A DNA stretch of 64,000 nt, from NCBI GenBank assembly GCA_028023455.1, contig JAQFVV010012490.1, forward strand, positions 2,604,001 through 2,668,000, given 5' to 3'. Positions within the stretch are counted from its first letter, which is position 1; each line of letters starts with the position of its first letter. The position numbers were made by a program, and so were the translations under genes. Shown here piece after piece: positions 57,990-64,000 of this stretch. Origin of the DNA: Epiperipatus broadwayi (lineage: Eukaryota; Onychophora; Udeonychophora; Euonychophora; Peripatidae). Under the pieces are notes generated by a model, which made no database searches, was not told the origin of the DNA, and was given only the letters and a program-made list of their open reading frames with translations.

Positions 57990-58325
57990 AAAACTCTTCT
58001 AACAATCTTAAATTTCCATTACATTCATTTCTTAAATATCTTTCTCAAAATAATCCCCTATAATTATTCAATTCAATCAACCTATTATTTTTTTTTCAGT
58101 TAACCTATTTATTACAGGTTTCATTTCAATAATATAAATGCCTTTTTTTATAATTTTTTCAAAATATTATAATATATTCTAAAGGTTCTATTTTAAAATC
58201 TTTATGGTTAAATTTACTCATATGTCCATAAACTGCAGAATGTTTATCATTTAAATAATGTTTTAATCTTGTTGCTAATTTATTCATTGTAATTCCAACA
58301 TATGTCATTTTTTTATTTTCTTTAA
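57990..58325 (-). pseudogene. PLE GIY-YIG endonuclease, minus copy, broken
   Basis: From 58308 the minus strand reads MTYVGITMNKLATRLKHYL, then HSAVYGHMSKFNHKDF and EPLEYII. That is the YIG half of a GIY-YIG endonuclease with its conserved arginine (TRL) and the following basic stretch. A stop follows near the equivalent of the ERIIK region, and later text (NETCNK in a shifted frame) tracks the EMKPVMNR end of the plus copy. The upstream GIY half lies beyond the insertion at 58330-58685, in 58690-58935. PLE endonucleases nick genomic DNA for target priming; this one cannot be made intact. Confidence 0.8.
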
Positions 58326-58329
58326 TATA

Positions 58330-58685
58330 ATGAGCATGTTAATAGCTCTAAATAAGCTTTTCTGATAAATGCTCCAAGAGAAAACATTTAAAATCTCTAT
58401 CTAGAATTATCCCTATCCCCAAACCAGTTTTGAGTTAATGGCTCTTGTCAATGAAGCACTAGGACATTCAGACACTAGATTTAAAATACCAACTCAAGCC
58501 CAGCATTTAATATTTAACTATTAAGTAGAAAATCTGAAATTTTTAGACACCTATATGTCTTTAAATCCAGCTATCTAACTTAAATAGCTATATTAGTCTG
58601 AATAATTTTAAGCTACATCATATATAAATAGCCTTAGCAATATAACATTACCAAAGCCTCAAAAGCAAAACTATGAATAGTAATC
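58330..58685 (-). mobile_element. Copy D of the 49-50 kb repeat, inside a PLE
   Basis: It matches copies A and B of the 49 kb composite: AATAAGCTTT, ATCCCTATCCCCAAACCAGT, GAAGCACTAGGACATTCAGA, CAAGCCCAGCATTTA, AAATCTGAAATTTTTAGACA and TATGTCTTTAAATCCAGCTA. It splits the minus-strand PLE endonuclease, so it inserted after the PLE. The hammerhead-like core is lost here (the equivalent of CTGAGGA is ATTGACA). Confidence 0.85.
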
Positions 58686-59058
58686 TTTAAAATAATTTAA
58701 ACATTTTATAATATAAACTGAATTCATAACTTCTAAATTATTATAATCATTATCATTATTAATTAAAAAATTTAAACTTTTTTTTCTTTTTATAAACAGG
58801 ATAAATAATAACATGCTTTTTATTAATCATATTAAATAATTTCCTAATTTTAACAAACAAACAGTTTGAATCATTAAAACCAACATAAATTATCTCACTA
58901 TTATTATTATTATTTAAACATCCTATTATTCATTTTTCAATATTTTTATTACAAAACAAACTATTAATAACATAATAATAGGATAAGTTTAAATAATAAT
59001 AGTGAGATAATTTATGTTGGTTTCAATGTTTGTTTGTTAAATTAGGAAATTATTTAAT

Positions 59059-59404
59059 ATGATTAATAAAAAATATATAATTTGTCCTGTTTATAAAAAG
59101 AAAAAAAATGTAAGTTTTTTAATTAATAATGATAATGATTATAATAATTTGGAAGTTATGAATTCAGTTTATATTATAAAATGTTTAGATTGTTTTAAAG
59201 ATAATAAAGAAATGTTATATATTGGAATTACAAATAATAAATTGACAACAAGATTAAAATATTTAAATAATAAAAATTCTACAGTTTATGGTCATATGAA
59301 TAAATTTAAACATAAAAATTTTAACCTTTAGAATATATGCTATGTATTATGAAAGAATTATAAAAGGAGTTTATATTACTGAAATGAAACCTGTAATGAA
59401 TAGG
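59059..59404 (+). pseudogene. PLE GIY-YIG endonuclease, plus copy
   Basis: The open frame 59059-59331 (90 residues) contains VYIIKC (37-42), LYIGIT (53-58), and TTRLKYL with VYGHMNKFKH (63-85). This is the GIY-YIG fold of Penelope-like endonucleases with its catalytic Arg (TTRL). An upstream basic stretch (VYKKKKNV) and two Cys residues (C42, C45) fit the Cys/His finger often preceding this domain. The frame stops at 59332. A shifted frame then continues with YYERIIKGVYITEMKPVMNR to about 59404, including the Glu of the conserved catalytic helix. One frameshift therefore separates the halves. There is no RT upstream. The ATG is probably not the ancestral start. Known role: nicking DNA for target-primed insertion. 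Confidence 0.88.
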
Positions 59405-59654
59405 GTTGTTAATTGAAAAAAAAAAAGATAATAATAGGTTGATTTAATTAAATAAGTATAGGGATTATTTTTAAAAAAGTATTTAAGAAATGAATGTAAT
59501 GGAAATTTAAGATTGTTTGTTAGAAGAATTTTAAAGTAATAGTTTGTGGAACATTTATATTTATTGTTTTTTATGTATTTTATTGTTTTTTATGTATTTT
59601 TTAGTTTGTTCCTTGATAAAGACTATAAAAAAATATGGTCAAAATGTTCATTGA

Positions 59655-59760
59655 GCGCTGTTAGCCGGGAGGTCATCGCGTCCGCCTTGCAAACAAGTAG
59701 TTGGTTGCAGACAGTTGTGGGTTCGCCTCCCGGCTGGTGCTATGACATATGAAAAAAAAA
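59655..59760 (+). mobile_element. tRNA-derived SINE inserted in the PLE end
   Basis: Same family as 51227-51330: GCGCTGTTAGCCGGGAGGTC, GTAGTTGGTTGCAGAC, GTGGGTTCGCCTCCCGGC, then a short A-run. Flanks show a short repeat (AAAATGTT on the left, AAATGTT on the right), a probable target duplication. The uninterrupted minus-strand PLE end shows the pre-insertion sequence. A-box-like TTAGCCGGGAGG and B-box GGTTCGCCTCC are tRNA-spaced. The open frame at 59546-59752 is an artefact of it. Confidence 0.85.
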
Positions 59761-59880
59761 ATGTTAGAATGTTATTTACTTATTTTATAATAGTTCATAT
59801 AATAAAACAAGATTTATAACGAAAAAGAGCATGTGTTTTATTTATATATTCAATTTCATCCTGTACTTGTTTATTAATTA

Positions 59881-60680
59881 GTAAAATTTTCCGAATACCT
59901 TTTGTCTAATGCATTCCTTGCAGTAATTAAGCATCAATTAACACTTTTTACCACCAGGCCAAATATTAAAAAAAAAAAACCATTCTTGTGCATATATAAT
60001 ACAAAGCAATTATTTTATTTTTCATTAATTAGATAAGATTTTAATAACAAGTACAAATGTACCTATGCCCTGTAATTAATCTGCCTTTATAAATTTTATT
60101 AAAATAAAATGTCCAGAAATTTTAATTAATTGAATTTTTTAAATTTATCAGAATTTTCTAGACTCTCAACTAACTAACTCTACATACACATACCTTTAGT
60201 AAATTTAATTAAACAAAATTTAATTCTTATTATCCTTTAATAATTTTTTTAAAAAATAACATTTAAAATTTCTCTATAACAAGGTTTAAAAAGATTTAAA
60301 TGTAAATTGACATGAAGCATATATATATAGCTTTGGCTGCCGAAAGAGTTTGCTGTTAACTGAAAGGAGACCCTTTGATTCCTCTTGAAGGCCTTAAAGG
60401 AATTTAGTAGGGCAAATTATAAATGGCCACACCATATGTTCTTGTCATTACAGCTGTTATTACTATGTGATTATTCATATAATATATAAACATGGTTGGG
60501 CTGCTCACCAACACGCATTAGCTAGTGTAATGAGTTTATTGGCTTTTCACCTCAAAGATCAAGAAACATCATACATAGTCTTTCTTCTCAGTTTCCAGTT
60601 AAGGCAAAATGAATGTGTGCGTGAATGAAAAAAAAAATTTCCAGTAAATATATACAATCATGATAGTCAAGAATAAATCA
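59881..60680. other. AT-rich stretch, no gene recognised
   Basis: No gene is supported. The patch at 60330-60450 is less AT-rich and may belong to the 5' flank of the LINE, but no repeat is recognised. Confidence 0.4.
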
Positions 60681-60739
60681 TGGTTCTTATTCCCAGGAAG
60701 CTGTAAAATCACCGCCAAGGCAGTGGTTGGTGGCTGAAG

Positions 60740-61480
60740 GTGGAGGGTGCTAAGAATGCCCATTTAATGATGACTTTTTATTTAGGTACTTGCAAATTCA
60801 GATCACTTTCAAATGAAGGAAGATTGCAAGAATTAGAAGAAATGGCTTATATTATTAAATGGGACATTATTGGATTTTGTGAAGTTAGAAGAAAAAGTGA
60901 AGAGATAATTGATTTAAAAAGCGGACATGTATTCTACTACAAAGACACAAATATTGAAGGTGCAAGTGGAGTAGGATTCATGATAAATAAAAAGGGGAAG
61001 ATCAACTTTGTGGAGATTGATGGTATATCAGACAGAGTGGAAAGATTAGTTATTCAACTTAATAGCAGATACCAAATACAGATAATTCAGGTTTATGGCC
61101 CCACAAGTTCTCATAGTGATGAAGTACTAGAAGATTTTTTATATGGATGTACAAAAGGCTTTTGATCAGTGTAAACAAAATTTTAAAATTGTTATGGAAA
61201 ACTTTAATGCAAGAATTGGTAAACAAATGAAAGATGAAAGTGCTGTAGGTAAATTTGGTTATGGTAATAGAAATGATAGAGGACATAGACTTGTGGAATT
61301 TTCAGAAACAGAAATACTTTATATTATGAATTCTTTTTTGAGAAAAATATTAAAAGGAAATGGACATGAATACATCCAAATAAAGGTACAGTAGAATTGG
61401 ATTATATTCTGCCTAACAGAAAACACATATTTCAAGATTATAAGATTCTTAATAAATTCAACATAGAAAGTGATAATTGA
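60740..61480 (+). pseudogene. RTE LINE endonuclease domain, broken
   Basis: Frame 60740-61165 reads GTCKFRSLSNEGRLQELEE, KWDIIGFCEVRRKSEEII, SGHVFYYKDT, SGVGFMINKK, ISDRVERLVIQL and IQVYGPTSSHSDEVLEDF, the exonuclease-endonuclease-phosphatase fold, with catalytic Glu in CEVRRK. A frameshift near 61140 moves coding to 61143-61394 with DVQKAFDQCK, IVMENFNARIG and VGKFGYGNRNDRGHRLVEF. The family GDFNA motif is ENFNA here, losing the catalytic Asp. After another break, LDYIL text appears (about 61395), and the SDH motif reads SDN (about 61470), losing the catalytic His. The first ATG at 60740 is not certain to be the original start. Confidence 0.9.
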
Positions 61481-62070
61481 TTAGTAAGATGTAAGATATG
61501 TGTTAATGCAAAACTAAAGAGGCAAATATTATTAAGAAATACACTATTTACAATGGATATTCATAATCTTCAGAAACATTTTAATGAATTTAAATTAGAA
61601 CTTGCAAATCAGTTTCAAGTATTAGTAGATTTTGAACATGATTCAGATTTGAATGAAATTAATAGGAAAATAACCGATATACTTTTAAAAACTGCAGCAA
61701 AAATAACTGGTAGAAAAAACCCAGCAATTGACCAATAAAATTTCTACTGAGACTAGAGAATTTATGAAGAAAAGAAAAAATATGAAGATATATAAAAATG
61801 ATGCATTAAAAGGGATTGAATATCTTGAATTTTGTAAAATGGTACAAAAAAGAGTTTATAATGATATAAGAAAGTGTAATTGAGGAAAAAAGTCTCAAGA
61901 GTATATAACAACATTTGTATTGGTAGAAAACATATCTGCAATAAGAAAAAAGAAGGAACTATTACTAAAAAAAGAGATGACATCATGAAATGAATAGAAG
62001 AGTTCTATCTAGAATTGTATAGTAATAAAGACCAAATACTTCCTACATTTATTATATCTTCTGGATTGCC
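61481..62070 (+). pseudogene. RTE LINE linker region, broken
   Basis: Frame 61553-61738 reads MDIHNLQKHFNEFKLELANQ and DILLKTAAKITGRKN, matching the helical linker between endonuclease and RT in RTE proteins. Beyond, 61740-62070 continues in changing frames with Lys-rich text (REFMKKRKN-like). There is no enzymatic motif. Stops at 61739 and later prevent a full protein. Confidence 0.75.
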
Positions 62071-63540
62071 CAGGATTTTAAATGAAGAAGTAAGACATAC
62101 AATTAAATTTGTGAAAAAGGGAAAAGCTTCAGATAATGATGAAATTTATAATCCATATATTAAAAGAAGCAGGTAAAAAAATACATAATTTTTTGGCAAA
62201 GTTATATACCAAATGTCTAAATGATAAAGATGTACCAGATGATTAGAAAAATGCAGTATTAATGTTAATATTTAAAAAAAAGTTATTAAGAAGATATTAG
62301 AAATTGCAGGCCTATAAGCCATTTATCAGTTTTATACAAAATTTTTACCAAGATAATTAAAACTCATCTCTAGAGAACATTGGATTTCAACCAATCAAAA
62401 GAACAAAGCTTGGTTTAAAAATGGTTTTAGAACAGTAGGTCATATCCAAATATTGAGAAAAGTTATAGGAAGGGCCAATGAATATGAGTTGCCATTATGC
62501 TTTGGATTTGTATATTATGAAAAAGCATTTGATTCTATAAACATTTCTTCAGTGATTAAAGCCTTGGATCATCAAGGTATAGACTCAGGATATTGTTATA
62601 TTCTGAAAAATATTTATAAAAATGCAACAGCAACAATCAGATTACATAATTATACTAGGAAAGTTAGCATTGAGAAGAGCTAAGACCAAGTGACTCCATA
62701 TCTCCAAAACTTTTTCCAGCAGTATTTCACAAAGTATTTTGTGGATTAAAATGGGAAGCTAAAAGAATAAAAGTAAATGGAGATTATTTAAGTCATTTAA
62801 ATTTTGCAGATGATGTAGTTGTTTTTGCAAATAATACTTCAGAGCTTCAGAAAATCTTGGAAGAGTTATTAAATGAAAGTAAGAAAGTAGGACTAAAGGT
62901 AAATGTTAAAAAGACTAAAGTAATGTTAAATGGATTTTCTCAAAAGATGAAAATAAAGATTCTTTATGATGAGTTAAAGGAAGTTAACAACTACAAATAC
63001 CTTAGTCAGATTATTATTACAAATGGAAACATAATGGATGAAATTAATTGTATAATTAAACTTGGTTGGAGTGCTTTTGGTATAAATAACTTAATATTAA
63101 AATGAAATATGCCTATGTGTTTGAAAAGGAAGGTTTTTAATAAGCATGTTTTACCAGTTCTTATATATGAATCTGAGACATGGATATTTAATAGAAGAGC
63201 AATACAGAGACTTCAGACCACTCAAAGAAGTATGGAGAGATGCATGTTACGAATACCAAGAAGAGATCAAAAACAATATATGGGTAAGATAACGAACAGG
63301 TGTTATTGACATTGTTGGAAAGAATTAAAAGACTGAAGTAGAGTTGAGCTGGATATATTGCTAGAAGAGATGATAATAGATGGACAATTGATATCTTAAA
63401 CTAGATTCCAAGAGATTGTAACTGACCCAGAAAAAGATCACATGAGATGGATTGATGAAATAAGAAAATGTGCAGGGTGATATGGAGAAGAGAGGGTAGA
63501 AGTCTGAAATGGATAGAACTAGAAGTGACCTTCATACTAC
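62071..63540 (+). pseudogene. RTE LINE reverse transcriptase and C-terminus, broken
   Basis: Early RT text (FVKKGKASDNDEIYN) appears near 62110-62150 and is then broken. Frame 62453-62683 holds the motif A region FGFVYYEKAFDSI, where the catalytic Asp of VDYEKAFDS is Tyr, then LDHQGIDSGYCYILKNIYK. Around 62790 LNFADDVVVFA preserves the FADD (motif C) aspartates, and 62857-63105 continues with ESKKVGLKVNVKKTKVML and a GWSAFGIN block. After a stop, 63109-63309 gives MCLKRKVFNKHVLPVLIYES and METCW-like SETW, AIQRLQTTQRSMERCML, typical of RTE C-termini. The last block (IPRDC...HMRWIDEIRK, frames mixed) reaches about 63540. Inactive by motif A and by several stops. Confidence 0.9.
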
Positions 63541-63570
63541 AGTGGCTTCAATACTTGTATTTCAATATTT

Positions 63571-64000
63571 TGTTTTTATAATTTACAAGTGACTCATTGT
63601 CCTCATTTTTTTTGAAGTGAATGATATTTTCATGTTCTGGTGTTGTAAATGATAATACATAAATTTAAATATTTAATTCGCCTTTCAATAAATACATAAA
63701 GATTTAATTGCTGTTTATTGGATTAGAAATATTAGGTTTCATTTAATTTGAATATAGACTTTAAATTTAATAAAATTTGAATTAATCTGTCTTATTTCTT
63801 AGTATTCCTCACTGTGGCTAATATCATTAACCAAAAATCTATATTTTTTTCTTCAATATCTCTCTTTTCATGATTTCTGCTTTAATCACCATTTCTTTTC
63901 ATGTTATTTATCAATCATTTTGCCATCATTTTCTTCATCTTTCTCTCCTTTTCCTCTTCTTTGCTTTCAATCATTTGTTCTTCTAACTTAACTTCATAAT
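63571..64000. other. Window end; possible coiled-coil remnant on minus strand
   Basis: Downstream of the LINE tail. Near the window edge (about 64000 back to 63920) the minus strand reads charged text such as KLEEQMIESKEEEKERK, which looks like coiled coil and recalls the gag N-terminal remnant at 19.8 kb, but it soon hits stops and is cut by the window end. No other feature is seen. Confidence 0.3.

Larger units (their letters stand above)
57775..59880. mobile_element. Head-to-head pair of 5'-truncated Penelope-like elements
   Basis: A minus-strand copy (58935 back to 57775) and a plus-strand copy (about 58965-59880) face away from a short centre (about 58936-58964). Both contain the GIY-YIG endonuclease end of a PLE and the same outer terminus: CCTTGATAAAGACTATA, then CTATTATAAAA-type and TAAAACAAGATTTATAA words. 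The minus copy is interrupted at 58330-58685 by another repeat and the plus copy at 59655-59760 by a SINE. No RT domain is present. Inverted partial copies are a known property of PLE insertions. Confidence 0.88.
60690..63570 (+). mobile_element. RTE-type LINE retrotransposon, nearly full length, dead
   Basis: A single plus-strand element in order: short 5' region (CACCGCCAAGGCAGTGG), AP-type endonuclease, linker, reverse transcriptase, C-terminal region and 3' tail ending in ATACTTGTATTTCAATATT (63551-63569). The length of about 2.9 kb matches RTE-clade elements. These lack a separate ORF1 and have proteins often mis-annotated as craniofacial development protein 2 (endonuclease part). Many stops and frameshifts break it into pieces. 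Its tail 19-mer is shared with the SINE-like units at 25.6 and 35.3 kb. Confidence 0.9.

Noticed and set aside
59546-59752. Plus-strand 68-codon frame
   Set aside because: It is made of PLE 3' sequence and the SINE at 59655-59760.
60740-61165. A host craniofacial development protein 2-like gene
   Set aside because: The reading continues into LINE linker, RT with FADD and an RTE C-terminus; the host gene name is a common mis-annotation of this endonuclease.

Overview
This window looks like an animal nuclear intergenic region built almost entirely of transposable-element debris. It is very AT-rich, has no operon-like gene packing and no long open reading frames. What can be recognised is metazoan selfish DNA: Penelope-like elements (PLEs), an RTE-type LINE, hAT transposons with exact target duplications, tRNA-headed SINEs, a probable Merlin/ISXO2-type element and a decayed gag of an LTR element. 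The mix fits an invertebrate, possibly a cephalopod mollusc, but that species guess is weak. I find no host protein-coding gene I can name. The best host-like signal is a GC-richer patch at 27.0-27.25 kb with divergent splice-donor-like sites.

Layout. 0-9 kb: AT-rich DNA with a dead PLE reverse transcriptase on the minus strand (2.1-3.3 kb) and a well-formed type I hammerhead ribozyme (4285-4339, plus). 9-19 kb: a small MITE, a long unrecognised stretch, copy 1 of an unknown 1.6 kb repeat (15.2-16.8 kb), a tRNA-like SINE head and one copy of a second unknown repeat. 19.7-22.4 kb: coiled-coil plus gag remnants, then a promoter/poly(A) module with a 141 bp tandem duplication, perhaps an LTR. 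23.8-26.0 kb: copy 2 of the 1.6 kb repeat. It carries two later insertions, a hAT with a broken BED-finger exon and an 81 bp folded SINE-tail piece; copy 1 preserves the empty site of each. 26-34 kb: a MITE, the divergent-donor patch, a tRNA-like promoter, the inverted second copy of the 17.7 kb repeat and a short tandem array.

34.4-35.3 kb is the most interesting locus. It holds inverted and direct copies of a unit that combines a hammerhead motif, tRNA-like A and B boxes and a tail, and a perfect 13 bp duplication flanks the whole block. The tail contains a 19-mer also present at the 3' end of the RTE LINE at 60.7-63.6 kb, as expected of a SINE that borrows LINE machinery. Two other insertions share the inverted-first plan: 25549-25629 (13 bp duplication) and 55294-56502 (17 bp duplication). 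The PLE pair at 57.8-59.9 kb is likewise head-to-head.

36-54 kb holds a hAT with a perfect 8 bp duplication, a 1.5 kb foldback, a 126 bp palindrome with perfect arms, a composite repeat with hammerhead-like folds (49-50 kb), a head-only SINE and the Merlin-like element. None of the protein-coding transposons here looks active: the PLE has lost its YxDD aspartates, the RTE has lost endonuclease and RT catalytic residues, and the hAT and Merlin copies are internally deleted. All calls come from reading the sequence; no database search or folding program was run.
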